42,613 nt of DNA from Nitrospira lenta (lineage in GTDB: Bacteria > Nitrospirota > Nitrospiria > Nitrospirales > Nitrospiraceae). The position numbers and the translations under genes were made by a program. This document shows, in pieces, positions 7,916 to 16,019 of this stretch (positions are counted from its first letter, which is position 1; every line of letters starts with the position of its first letter). The notes beneath the pieces were generated by a model, which saw nothing but the letters and a program-made list of their open reading frames with translations, had not been told where the DNA came from and searched no databases. Location of the stretch: NCBI GenBank assembly GCA_945905765.1, contig CAMDPZ010000014.1, forward strand, positions 1-42,613. The letters run 5' to 3'.

Positions 7916-8361
7916 TTCGCAGTTTTCTCTTCTGTCACCATAGCCGTCACTTCGGCTTCACAGACCAGTTCATCCTCGACAAAGGCCTTGCCCTGCATCT
8001 TCCAAAACGGCGCCCGCTTCTTCACGACATCGATCTCGAAGCGCAAACGATCGCCTGGCACGACCGGCTTTCGGAACTTCGCGCCATCGATACCGGTCAG
8101 ATACACGACCGGGCGCGTCGCATTCCCCATCGACTTAAACGCCAACAGCGCGCCGACTTGGGCCATGGCTTCAAGAATCAACACCCCCGGCATGACCGGG
8201 CGTCCGGGGAAATGCCCTTGAAAGAAGGGTTCATTGATCGTCACGTTTTTAATCCCGACGATCCGCTTGTCTGGATCCAACTCCTGCACGCGATCGACCA
8301 GAAGAAAGGGATACCGGTGAGGCAAGAGAGCTTGAATTTCGGCTTGTTCCATTACGGACAT
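7903..8361 (-). CDS. fabZ: 3-hydroxyacyl-[acyl-carrier-protein] dehydratase FabZ
   Basis: Dehydrates 3-hydroxyacyl-ACP in fatty acid elongation and competes with LpxA for 3-hydroxyacyl-ACP. 152 residues from ATG 8361, which has GAGGAGGT seven bases upstream; the open frame further upstream is read from a palindromic repeat and is rejected. Hot-dog fold protein with ALLPHRYPFLLVDRV near the N-terminus and the active-site block GHFPGRPVMPGVLILEAMAQ, placing the catalytic His at 50 and Glu at 64. It precedes lpxA in the operon, as in many Gram-negatives, but lpxD is missing upstream. Confidence 0.96.
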   Translation of the reverse strand: MSVMEQAEIQALLPHRYPFLLVDRVQELDPDKRIVGIKNVTINEPFFQGHFPGRPVMPGVLILEAMAQVGALLAFKSMGNATRPVVYLTGIDGAKFRKPVVPGDRLRFEIDVVKKRAPFWKMQGKAFVEDELVCEAEVTAMVTEEKTAKGDA

Positions 8362-8378
8362 CGGCAGAACCTCCTCTA

Positions 8379-8503
8379 TCAGAATGCTGAAAAAGTCTGC
8401 CAGCTTCGTTCTCGCATCGCTCAGAGGCTCAACGTACCGCAAGGGTACGCCTCGCCTCTTCGCTCGCTGCGGCCTTGCTGGACAGCCTTTTTGAGCATCC
8501 TGA
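8379..8503. repeat. ~125-bp palindromic intergenic element, copy 1
   Basis: Terminal inverted repeats TCAGAATGCTGAAAAAG and its partner (TGAGCATCCTGA end) enclose arms with CGTTCTCGCATCGCTCAG and a central GTACCGCAAGGGTAC hairpin. The whole element can fold as one long imperfect hairpin. It lies directly upstream of the fabZ ribosome binding site. Near-identical copies lie at 19015-19133 and, in opposite orientation, at 27401-27521. No transposase is present, so it resembles a REP/MITE-like element. Confidence 0.9.
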
Positions 8504-8621
8504 TGCTTATGTTGACATCAACACCATCAAGAAAGATTTTAATGGCGATGCTTCAAATTCAAGGATGGAGGCTGACGGAGCTTTCACTGCGCGCGTCATC
8601 CCAATTCCACCCTTCACTTCA

Positions 8622-8713
8622 AGGGCAGCCTGGTCGATCCTCGATTGCGCGCGTCGCACGAGCACATTCTTATCGTGCGCGTTCCGCGAGCAGGAGGACG
8701 ACCAGGCTGCCCT
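8622..8713. repeat. 92-bp long hairpin just downstream of skp
   Basis: Arms of about 40 nt: AGGGCAGCCTGGTCG at 8622 pairs exactly with CGACCAGGCTGCCCT ending 8713. The inner part continues imperfectly to a CGCACGA...TCGTGCG stem near the loop. It begins eight bases after the skp stop on the minus strand and has no U-run. The remaining sequence, 8504-8621, shows no gene that I can support; lpxD would normally occupy this place. Confidence 0.8.
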
Positions 8714-8721
8714 CCCCTCTT

Positions 8722-9258
8722 CTACTTGTTCTGCCGATCGAACTCCTTCACCAGCTGATCGGTCACATCCAGCGCAGGCTGATGATAGAGAACAATCTTG
8801 ATCGCCGCCTCGCTTCCCTTATCCAGGATCGCGGCATAGCCGTTCTTTTCCGCCACGGCCTGCGCCGCCGCATGCACTTTCTTCGAATACTCCGCCACCA
8901 TCTCACGCTGTTTCTGCTGAATTTCGCGGTTAAAATCGGCCAGCCGGCGTTGATAGGCCTCCAACTTGGACTGGAACTGATTTTGCTTTTCCTGCCTTGC
9001 GCTATCGGTCAACTTCCCGTCCTGGATCTTCTGTTCCAATTCCTTCAACTCCAGATCGTCGGCATTGATGATCTTCTGCCTGGTCGAGGAATAGGCCTTG
9101 AGCTCTTCCAACGCGCGCTTGCCGGTCTTCGACTGTTCGATCACCGCTTGCTGATCCATCACCCCGACTTTGAAGGCTTCAGCCGACAACCCCGGCAAGA
9201 CCATTGCCAGCCACAGACCCACGGCACCGATCACACCGGCCACTTTTATTCGCTTCAT
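8722..9258 (-). CDS. OmpH/Skp-family periplasmic chaperone
   Basis: Skp-like trimeric chaperone for unfolded outer-membrane proteins on their way to BamA. 178 residues, normal length. A signal peptide (about 1-26, cleavage near LSA/EA) precedes a small beta domain starting FKVGVMDQQAVIEQSKTG. A long charged coiled-coil region (about 50-130, rich in K/E/Q) follows, and then the C-terminal strand region (GYAAILDKG...VTDQLVKEFDRQNK). It is the second of two tandem family members and lacks a lipobox, so it is the soluble one. The start has a purine-rich stretch (GAGGAGG) upstream. Followed at once by a long hairpin. Confidence 0.93.
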   Translation of the reverse strand: MKRIKVAGVIGAVGLWLAMVLPGLSAEAFKVGVMDQQAVIEQSKTGKRALEELKAYSSTRQKIINADDLELKELEQKIQDGKLTDSARQEKQNQFQSKLEAYQRRLADFNREIQQKQREMVAEYSKKVHAAAQAVAEKNGYAAILDKGSEAAIKIVLYHQPALDVTDQLVKEFDRQNK

Positions 9259-9285
9259 CGAAACCTCCTCTTTTTCTCACAACCA

Positions 9286-9381
9286 CGTCTATCTAGTCTG
9301 TTCGGTCTATCCGGTCTGTCTCGTGCAGTGACGATCTCCGAATCAAGCGACAAAACAGACCGAACAGACCAGACAGACGAG
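9286..9381. repeat. Inverted array of 9-bp GGTCTGTC-like units between the two skp genes
   Basis: Arm 9286-9323 carries CGTCTATC/TAGTCTGTT/CGGTCTATC-type units. The inverted arm 9348-9381 carries the complements, separated by 24 nt. It fills most of the 124-bp gap between the two ompH/skp genes and ends two bases before the upstream gene's TAA (9383-9385). Confidence 0.9.
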
Positions 9382-9382
9382 A

Positions 9383-9931
9383 TTACGGATATTCACGATT
9401 GAATTCCTCGATCACGTGGCCGGTGATATCGAGCCCCTCCTCGTTGTATAAGGTAGGGCCGCCCTTCCCCTTATCCATAACGATTTGCAACCCGAGGCGC
9501 TTCGACACTTTCCCCACGACCAGCTCCACCTTTTCACGGAACCCTTCCAGCACGTCCTTTTGCTTCTCCTGAACCTCCCGGTTCATTTCGCCCGCTTTCT
9601 GCTGGTACTCCGCCATCCGGCGCCGAAACAATTCTTCACGCTCACGTTTCGCGGGCGCACTCAAGACACTGGCCTGCCGCCCAAAATCTTCTTCCATCCG
9701 GCGAAGCTCTTTTTCCTCTATCTCAATCAAGGCCTGGCGATTCTTGGAAAACGCGCCCAGGGACTCCTTCGCCTTTTTCCCGGCGTTCGTCTCGCTCAAG
9801 AGACGGGCCGGATCGACAACTCCTACGGTCCCTTGAACCTTCACCCCGCCTGCAGCACAGCCGGCCACGGCCAAGCTCATCACTAGACAGATCGTGGCCA
9901 GCACGGTTTTGAATACATAATCAGCTCGCAT
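9383..9931 (-). CDS. OmpH/Skp-family protein, predicted outer-envelope lipoprotein
   Basis: 182 residues from ATG 9931, preceded by GAGAGGTAGGGG. This start gives a compact signal sequence ending in AVAGC, a lipobox with Cys 25 as predicted lipidation site; the longer frame would place about 31 unlikely residues before it. The mature part shows the OmpH/Skp pattern: VGVVDPARLLSET, a long coiled coil (KRE/EELRRM-rich, about 60-130) and a C-terminal GLQIVMDKGKGGPTLYNEEGLDIT. Classical Skp is soluble; a lipidated paralogue beside BamA could act tethered to a membrane. Forty bases separate it from bamA. Confidence 0.88.
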   Translation of the reverse strand: MRADYVFKTVLATICLVMSLAVAGCAAGGVKVQGTVGVVDPARLLSETNAGKKAKESLGAFSKNRQALIEIEEKELRRMEEDFGRQASVLSAPAKREREELFRRRMAEYQQKAGEMNREVQEKQKDVLEGFREKVELVVGKVSKRLGLQIVMDKGKGGPTLYNEEGLDITGHVIEEFNREYP

Positions 9932-9971
9932 CACACCCCTACCTCTCGCACATAACCATGCCCTGCTCCCC

Positions 9972-12299
9972 CTAGAACAGAGAGCCCATCGTAAACTCGA
10001 ACACCCCTTCACGCTCACCTTCACGCGGACTCAAATTGAGCCCATAGGCTGCCCGCAAGGGGCCGAACGGTGAAATCCATCGTCCTTCGATGCCAGCCGT
10101 TTTCCGTAACTTAAACGACACGGACTCGTTGTCGTCGAAGCCCTTTCCGTAATCAAAAAAGATCACCCCGTTCAACTTCGCCTCGGAGGAAATCGTAAAG
10201 ATGAAATCATTATTAAAAATCAGCTCTTTGGTCGCGCCAAGCAGCGTCTGACCGGTGGTGACAGGCCCCGCCTGCCCGAACACGAACCCGCGCATCGTAT
10301 TGATACCTCCAACGAAATACCGTTCGGTCAGAGGAATCGGCTTCCCATTGATGCCCTCTGCAGCGCCAAAGCGCCCATGGATCGAGAATCGCGTATCAAA
10401 CGGGAGCGGGGTGTACTTGATCACGTCCAGAGTATATTTATAAAAATCGTTGGACCCCCCCAAATAAGGCGTGCCCAGATCGAAGCCAACGGAGGTGCGC
10501 CAGCCGGTACGGGGATCCAAATAATAGTCTCTGGTGTCGCGGGCCAGCGAGGTCCGGAACCCGGTCGTCGTCTGATTTCCGAGCTGCCGGCAGACCATCG
10601 GGAACACATCAGGGCAAATCCCTTCTTGAGGATCGCTGAAGTTCAACTGTTCCGCAAACAAGCTCACGCTGCCCGAGGCATATTCAGAGAGCCATCGAGA
10701 AAACGTCATGCTGGCGCCGGACTTTTTCTCGAAATAGGTCATGTAGTTGGTCATGCTGCGATAGACATCCAGCTGCATCGACGTCAGGGAATCGTTTAAA
10801 TAGGGATTGCGGAAGGTCACCAACCCCAAGGTCCGCTGCTGTCCCAACTGACCACGGATTCGCCCCATCCAGCCGTTCCCGCCGAGGTTGCCCTCTGTAA
10901 TATCGGCAATCGCAACCAACTTGTCCAAGGTGCTGAATCCGCCGCCGACACTGAATTGGCCGGTCGGCTTTTCTTTCACGCGGACGTTGAGATCGACCTT
11001 ATCAGGACCGACCTGCGCGGGAAGGATTTCCACCGTCTCGAAGAAGTTCAGGTTGTTGAGCCGCTGGAAGCTCCGTTTCAACGAGGGAGTATCGATCACG
11101 TCCTGCTCATCGACGCGGACTTCCCGGCGGATCACATTATCTTTGGTCTTGTCGTTCCCATTGATATTGATCTGGCGGATCCGCATCATCTCCCCCTCCT
11201 TGATGGTCAGGGTGATGGTGGCGGTCCGGTCTTCCGGATTCGGAGTCACCGAGGGGGAAGCATCGGCAAAGGAGTACCCCTTGCTTCCGTAGAGATCGTT
11301 CAACCGGGTAATCTCGTCACGGATTTTCTGCCGCTGAAAGATCTCCCCCTCTTTAATCTTGAGCCCCTCGCGCAGCTCCGGATCTTCAAATACTGTGTTC
11401 CCGCGGAACCCGACTTCGGCCACGGTGAACGGTTCTCCCTCCATCACCGTGTAGGTCACGGTAAACCATTTTTTGTCCTCGCTGAGCTCCACCGTCGGCA
11501 ACCCGACCTGGATATTCAGATAGCCTTTGTTGAGCAAGATCTCCTTGATCCGCTCGGCGTCGTTATTCATTTCCTCCCGCTTCAGCACGCCGGCATCCGA
11601 AAGGAACGACGGCAACTTCATCTGTGAAAACGGACCGTGCCAGGGCACCCATTCCCGCGTCGCCATCACCTTGAACAGCTCGTCTTTCGTCGCCGCGAAC
11701 AGGCCGTCAAAGTTGACTTTCTTGACGCGCGCCTTGCTCCCCTCTTTCACGAAAAACGTCAGCCGCTTCCGATCCTCGTCCAAAGTCTGCACGATCGGGG
11801 TCACATGGCAATCGAAGTAGCCGTCTTCCTGATAGGCCAAACGAATCTTTTCCGCGCTTTCTTTGGCCTGAAGCTGATCGAGAAAGGCCTGGCTTTTGAT
11901 CGTGATCTTCTCTTTGAGCTTGTCATCGCTCAGTTCTTGATTCCCGTCGAAGACAATCTCGGTGATAAACGGCTTCTCGCGAACCAGAAAGGCCAGAGCC
12001 ACCCCGCCGGCTCCCGGCTCTGTCTCCAGCTGCACATCTTCAAAGAACCCCGTCTCGTAGAGAATTTTGATTTGGCCCCGGACATTTTCAGGGGTATAGG
12101 GATCGCCCGGCTTCAAGGTCAACCGTCCGGCAATCGCCGGCAACTCGATCCGTTTATTGCCCCGGATCTCGATCGCCGTAACTTTCACCCCGACCTGTTC
12201 CGCTGCGACCACCAGCATCGGCAGAGACCCGCAGAACAAGGCGACAAGTAACAGGACCAGGAACCAACGAGACCCTGAGAAGCCGTGCGTCATCCTCAT
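9972..12299 (-). CDS. bamA: Outer membrane protein assembly factor BamA
   Basis: Omp85 family; central component of the BAM complex that inserts beta-barrel proteins into the outer membrane. 775 residues. Signal peptide about 1-33 (VVAA/EQ), then five POTRA domains (about 36-430; the first begins VTAIEIRGNKRIE), then a 16-strand barrel. The barrel has the conserved MRGF motif of the substrate/lid loop (INTMRGFVFG) and ends in Phe (FEFTMGSLF), the outer-membrane beta signal. First gene of the envelope operon, 173 nt downstream of its predicted transcription start. ATG 12299 overlaps the stop of a possible 37-codon upstream frame. Confidence 0.97.
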   Translation of the reverse strand: MRMTHGFSGSRWFLVLLLVALFCGSLPMLVVAAEQVGVKVTAIEIRGNKRIELPAIAGRLTLKPGDPYTPENVRGQIKILYETGFFEDVQLETEPGAGGVALAFLVREKPFITEIVFDGNQELSDDKLKEKITIKSQAFLDQLQAKESAEKIRLAYQEDGYFDCHVTPIVQTLDEDRKRLTFFVKEGSKARVKKVNFDGLFAATKDELFKVMATREWVPWHGPFSQMKLPSFLSDAGVLKREEMNNDAERIKEILLNKGYLNIQVGLPTVELSEDKKWFTVTYTVMEGEPFTVAEVGFRGNTVFEDPELREGLKIKEGEIFQRQKIRDEITRLNDLYGSKGYSFADASPSVTPNPEDRTATITLTIKEGEMMRIRQININGNDKTKDNVIRREVRVDEQDVIDTPSLKRSFQRLNNLNFFETVEILPAQVGPDKVDLNVRVKEKPTGQFSVGGGFSTLDKLVAIADITEGNLGGNGWMGRIRGQLGQQRTLGLVTFRNPYLNDSLTSMQLDVYRSMTNYMTYFEKKSGASMTFSRWLSEYASGSVSLFAEQLNFSDPQEGICPDVFPMVCRQLGNQTTTGFRTSLARDTRDYYLDPRTGWRTSVGFDLGTPYLGGSNDFYKYTLDVIKYTPLPFDTRFSIHGRFGAAEGINGKPIPLTERYFVGGINTMRGFVFGQAGPVTTGQTLLGATKELIFNNDFIFTISSEAKLNGVIFFDYGKGFDDNESVSFKLRKTAGIEGRWISPFGPLRAAYGLNLSPREGEREGVFEFTMGSLF

Positions 12300-12409
12300 C
12301 GGATCTGAGCCCCGGAGAAAGGAAACGATATTAATAGCATCATGGATAATCCTAATTTTAGCCGTGACGGCACAGCATGGACCAACGTTGGCGTTAGCAC
12401 GGCCTTCAT
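12296..12409 (-). CDS. Possible 37-aa leader peptide overlapping the bamA start
   Basis: In the bamA leader an ATG at 12409 opens a 37-codon frame. Its second half is hydrophobic and signal-like (LGLSMMLLISFPFSGA) and its TGA overlaps the bamA ATG as ATGA. No good Shine-Dalgarno precedes it, and a frame of this length can arise by chance. Marked as a candidate only; I recognise no family. Confidence 0.2.
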   Translation of the reverse strand: MKAVLTPTLVHAVPSRLKLGLSMMLLISFPFSGAQIR

Positions 12410-12478
12410 TGGCGCAAGAGTTCTATTGAGCTCCGCGCAGACCCCACCCCCACCGCGACATGCATGCGAAACTGCCGG

Positions 12479-12507
12479 ATTATATTGGGCAAGTATTTGA
12501 ATGTAAA
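12479..12507 (-). promoter_or_regulatory. Sigma-70 promoter of the bamA-waaA envelope operon
   Basis: Minus strand: -35 TTTACA (12507-12502), 17-bp spacer, -10 TATAAT (12484-12479), 11 of 12 consensus bases. The predicted start near 12472 gives a leader of about 173 nt before bamA. It is back-to-back with the galU promoter, with 26 bp between the two -35 boxes. This 12300-12568 region holds no other gene except the possible leader frame. Confidence 0.8.
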
Positions 12508-12533
12508 GCAGACCCTTTGCGCTCCTGCATTCC

Positions 12534-12562
12534 TTGACATCCCCTACCCCATCACATAGTAT
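12534..12562 (+). promoter_or_regulatory. Sigma-70 promoter of galU, placing transcription start at the ATG
   Basis: -35 TTGACA (12534-12539), 17-bp spacer, -10 TAGTAT (12557-12562). The galU ATG begins at 12569, only six bases after the -10, so the expected transcription start coincides with the start codon and no Shine-Dalgarno can be transcribed. Confidence 0.8.
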
Positions 12563-12568
12563 CGATTC

Positions 12569-13480
12569 ATGTCACGCGTCGAAGTCCGCAAAGCCGTGAT
12601 TCCCGCCGCAGGCCTGGGTACGCGCTTCCTTCCCGCGACGAAAGCGTCTCCGAAAGAAATGCTGCCGCTGGTCGATAAACCGCTCATTCAATATGCAGTG
12701 GAAGAAGCGGTCGCCTCCGGCATCGAAGACATTATCATCATCACAGGACGCGGGAAACGCGCGATCGAAGACCATTTCGACCGCTCCGTCGAACTGGAAG
12801 AAAACCTCAAGGGCAGCGGCAAAGCGCAGCTCCTGAGCCAGATGCGGCACATCTCCACCCTTGCGAACTTCTGTTACGTCCGGCAGCCGGAAGCTCTGGG
12901 ACTCGGCCATGCGGTCCTCTGCGCCCAACGGCTGATCGGCGACGAACCCTTTGCCGTCATTCTCGGCGACGAAATCATCGACGCCCCCGTGCCAGGCCTC
13001 GCGCAACTCATTCATGCCTACAAAAAACGACAGGGCGCAATCCTCGGCGTGCAGGAAGTGCCCCACCATGAAGTCAACCGCTATGGAATCGTGTCGCCCA
13101 GAACCATTGCACCGGGAGTCCATCGAGTCGAGGGCCTCATTGAGAAGCCGTCACCGGACGAAGCCCCCTCGAATCTCGCCGTCATCGGTCGCTACGTCCT
13201 GCCGCCGGAGATTTTCTCCATCCTGAGGAAGACCACACCAGGCAAAAACGGCGAAATCCAATTGACCGACGCCCTCCGGGAATTGGCCAAGCAATCGCCG
13301 ATGTTCGCCCTGGAAATCCAGGGCCAGCGGTACGATGCAGGGGACAAGCTGGGGTTTCTCATTGCCACCGTCGAGTTTGCGCTCAAGAATCCCTCCCTGG
13401 GACCGGACTTCGGCGAGTATCTGAGGAAGCGCCTGACGTCTCTCAAAAAGCGCGGCACAACACGATCACGAAAAACCTAG
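12569..13480 (+). CDS. galU: UTP--glucose-1-phosphate uridylyltransferase
   Basis: Makes UDP-glucose from UTP and glucose-1-phosphate for LPS core, glycogen or other polysaccharides. 303 residues, normal length. Visible: the nucleotidyltransferase signature AAGLGTRFLPATKASPKEMLP (residues 13 on), VDKPLIQY, LGLGHAVLCA, ILGDEII and GLIEKPSP. The start is fixed by the promoter and by homology (MSRVEVRKAVIPAAG). There is no upstream Shine-Dalgarno, so the mRNA is predicted leaderless. It heads a plus-strand run with lon, thiL, DUF2062 and an HD protein. Confidence 0.96.
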   Translation: MSRVEVRKAVIPAAGLGTRFLPATKASPKEMLPLVDKPLIQYAVEEAVASGIEDIIIITGRGKRAIEDHFDRSVELEENLKGSGKAQLLSQMRHISTLANFCYVRQPEALGLGHAVLCAQRLIGDEPFAVILGDEIIDAPVPGLAQLIHAYKKRQGAILGVQEVPHHEVNRYGIVSPRTIAPGVHRVEGLIEKPSPDEAPSNLAVIGRYVLPPEIFSILRKTTPGKNGEIQLTDALRELAKQSPMFALEIQGQRYDAGDKLGFLIATVEFALKNPSLGPDFGEYLRKRLTSLKKRGTTRSRKT

Positions 13481-13525
13481 GCGCGGCGCCGCTCATTCAC
13501 GACTGCACACAACAGGACCACACAG

Positions 13526-16018
13526 ATGAACGACTCGATTGAACAAGACTTACAACCGCCGCAAAACGCTGAGATCCCGGATCACCTTCCCCTGTTGCCC
13601 GTCCGGGACATCGTGGTCTTCCCCTATATGGTCCTCCCCCTGTTCGTCGGACGGGACATGTCGATCAAAGCGATTGAAGCCGCCTTAGCCGGCAATCGAA
13701 TGATCTTCCTTGCCACACAGAAGGCCCTGGACGTCGAAAATCCGACGGCGGACGACATCCATACCGTCGGCACGGTCGGCATCATCATGCGCATGCTGAA
13801 ACTGCCGGACGAACGCATCAAGGTGCTCGTGCAGGGGCTTTCGAAAGCCAAGATCACAGGCTATATCCAGACCGAGCCCTACTATTCCGTGCGGATCAGC
13901 AAGTTCCCCGAACAGAAGTCGGTCGGCGCCGCCCTCGAAACCGAAGCCACCATGCGGACCGTGAAGGAACAGATCGAACGGCTCGTGAGCCTTGGGAAGG
14001 TCCTGATCCCGGACGTGATGGTCGTCATCGAAAATCTCGAAGACCCGGGGCGGCTCGCCGATATGGTGGCCTCCAATCTCGGACTCAAAGTCGAAATCAC
14101 CCAGGCTGTCCTGGAAATCATCGACCCGATCAAGCGTCTCCGGCATGTCAGCGACATCCTCGGCAAAGAGATCGAAGTCCTCTCCATGCAGCAGAAGATT
14201 CAAGCGCAGGCCAAGGGGGAGATGGACAAGACCCAGCGTGAATACTTCCTCCGCGAGCAACTCAAGGCCATTCAAAAAGAACTGGGCGAGCTCGACGAGC
14301 GAGCGGAAGAAATCACCGAATTCCGCAAACGCATCGCCGAATTGAAAATGCCGGAAAAAGTGCTGAAGGAAACTGAAAAGCAGCTCAAGCGCCTGGAGAA
14401 GATGCACCCGGACACAGCCGAATCTGCCACGGTCCGGACCTATATCGAGTGGATCGTGGAACTGCCCTGGTCCAAACGGTCGAAGGACAACCTCGATCTC
14501 AAGGCCGCCTCCAAAGTCCTCAACGAGGACCATTACGATCTGGAGAAGGTAAAGGAGCGCATCCTCGAATATCTCGCCGTGCGGAAGCTCAAAGACAAAA
14601 TGAAGGGCCCGATTCTCTGCTTCGTCGGCCCGCCCGGCGTCGGCAAGACCTCGCTCGGCAAATCGATCGCCCGCGCGCTGGGCCGCGAGTTCGTTCGCAT
14701 CAGTCTCGGCGGCGTCCGCGACGAAGCCGAGATCCGCGGCCATCGCCGCACCTATGTCGGCGCGCTTCCGGGCCGGATCATCCAAGGCATGAAACAAGCC
14801 GGCACTAATAACCCAGTCTTCATGCTGGACGAAGTCGACAAGGTCGGCATGGATTTTCGCGGCGATCCCTCCGCAGCCCTGCTCGAAGTGCTCGACCCGG
14901 AACAGAACAACTCGTTTACGGACCATTACCTGGGCGTGCCCTTCGACCTGACCGACGTGCTCTTCATTGCCACAGCCAACCTGATCGACCCCATCCTGCC
15001 GGCCCTGCGCGATCGGATGGAAGTCATCAGCATCCCCGGCTATACCGAAGAAGAAAAGTTGGGCATCGCCCAGAAATACCTGGTCCCCCGGCAACTGAAC
15101 GAACATGGCATCACCGAGAAACATGTCCGTATCACCGAACCGGCCGTGCGCCAAATCATCAGCAACTATACGCGTGAAGCCGGAGTCCGGAATCTCGAAC
15201 GGGAAATCGCCAACGTCATGCGCAAAGTGGCGAAGAAAGTGGCGGAGGGCAAAGGCGTCGGGTTCCCCGTCAATCCGGCCAACCTGCACAAATATCTCGG
15301 GGTCCCCAAATTCGTGCCGGAAGAGGAATTACAGATAGACGAAATCGGGGTCGCCACAGGCCTGGCCTGGACTGAGTCCGGCGGCGACGTGCTCTATATC
15401 GAAGCCACGGCCATGAAGGGCAAGGGACAATTGACCCTCACAGGCCAGCTAGGCGACGTGATGAAGGAATCGGCGCAGGCCGCCCTGAGCTATGTCCGGT
15501 CGCGCGAACGCACCCTCGGCATCAATCCCGACGTCTTCACCACGCAGGATCTCCATATCCATGTGCCGGCCGGAGCCATTCCCAAGGACGGCCCCTCAGC
15601 TGGCATTACCATGGCTACGGCCATTGCCTCGACCCTGTCGCAAATCCCCGTGCGCCGCGACCTGGCGATGACCGGCGAAATCACGCTCCGGGGCCGGGTG
15701 CTCCCCATCGGGGGATTGAAGGAAAAACTGTTGGCGGCCAAACGGGCCAAGCTCACCACCGTGATCCTGCCGAAGCGGAACAAAAAGGATCTCGACGAGA
15801 TTCCTAAACACATCCTGAAGGGCCTTCACCTCGTTTTTGCCGACACGATGGACGATGTGATGAAGGTGGCGCTCCGACGGGGTCCGAAGCCCAGGCCAGC
15901 CGGCAAGCCCCACAAGGCGCAACCGCCACAGAAGAAACAGGCTGCCCGCGCAAAGACCGGACGGGCCTCTCGCTCACAGCCGGCACAGGCAACCACCAGG
16001 GCCTCGACGCCCCGCTAA
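13526..16018 (+). CDS. lon: ATP-dependent Lon protease with basic C-terminal tail
   Basis: Degrades misfolded and regulatory proteins in the cytoplasm as a homohexamer. 830 residues. N-terminal LAN domain ([23 protein letters not shown], about 20-210), coiled-coil linker, AAA+ domain with Walker A GPPGVGKT (368-375) and Walker B FMLDEVDK, then the Ser-Lys protease domain: catalytic Ser 691 in KDGPSAG and Lys 734 in GGLKEKLL, spaced 43 residues as in E. coli (679/722). The last ~45 residues (from about 785) are a Lys/Arg/Pro/Ala-rich extension beyond the usual end. Forty-five bases after galU, with AGGA before the ATG. Confidence 0.97.
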   Translation: MNDSIEQDLQPPQNAEIPDHLPLLPVRDIVVFPYMVLPLFVGRDMSIKAIEAALAGNRMIFLATQKALDVENPTADDIHTVGTVGIIMRMLKLPDERIKVLVQGLSKAKITGYIQTEPYYSVRISKFPEQKSVGAALETEATMRTVKEQIERLVSLGKVLIPDVMVVIENLEDPGRLADMVASNLGLKVEITQAVLEIIDPIKRLRHVSDILGKEIEVLSMQQKIQAQAKGEMDKTQREYFLREQLKAIQKELGELDERAEEITEFRKRIAELKMPEKVLKETEKQLKRLEKMHPDTAESATVRTYIEWIVELPWSKRSKDNLDLKAASKVLNEDHYDLEKVKERILEYLAVRKLKDKMKGPILCFVGPPGVGKTSLGKSIARALGREFVRISLGGVRDEAEIRGHRRTYVGALPGRIIQGMKQAGTNNPVFMLDEVDKVGMDFRGDPSAALLEVLDPEQNNSFTDHYLGVPFDLTDVLFIATANLIDPILPALRDRMEVISIPGYTEEEKLGIAQKYLVPRQLNEHGITEKHVRITEPAVRQIISNYTREAGVRNLEREIANVMRKVAKKVAEGKGVGFPVNPANLHKYLGVPKFVPEEELQIDEIGVATGLAWTESGGDVLYIEATAMKGKGQLTLTGQLGDVMKESAQAALSYVRSRERTLGINPDVFTTQDLHIHVPAGAIPKDGPSAGITMATAIASTLSQIPVRRDLAMTGEITLRGRVLPIGGLKEKLLAAKRAKLTTVILPKRNKKDLDEIPKHILKGLHLVFADTMDDVMKVALRRGPKPRPAGKPHKAQPPQKKQAARAKTGRASRSQPAQATTRASTPR

Positions 16019-16019
16019 C

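Noticed and set aside
8362-8442. Longer fabZ start at 8442
   Set aside because: The extension is translated from palindromic element copy 1; ATG 8361 has a strong GAGGAGGT.
13685-15289. 534-codon minus-strand frame opposite lon
   Set aside because: Antisense shadow produced by codon bias of a high-GC gene; lon is complete with all catalytic residues.
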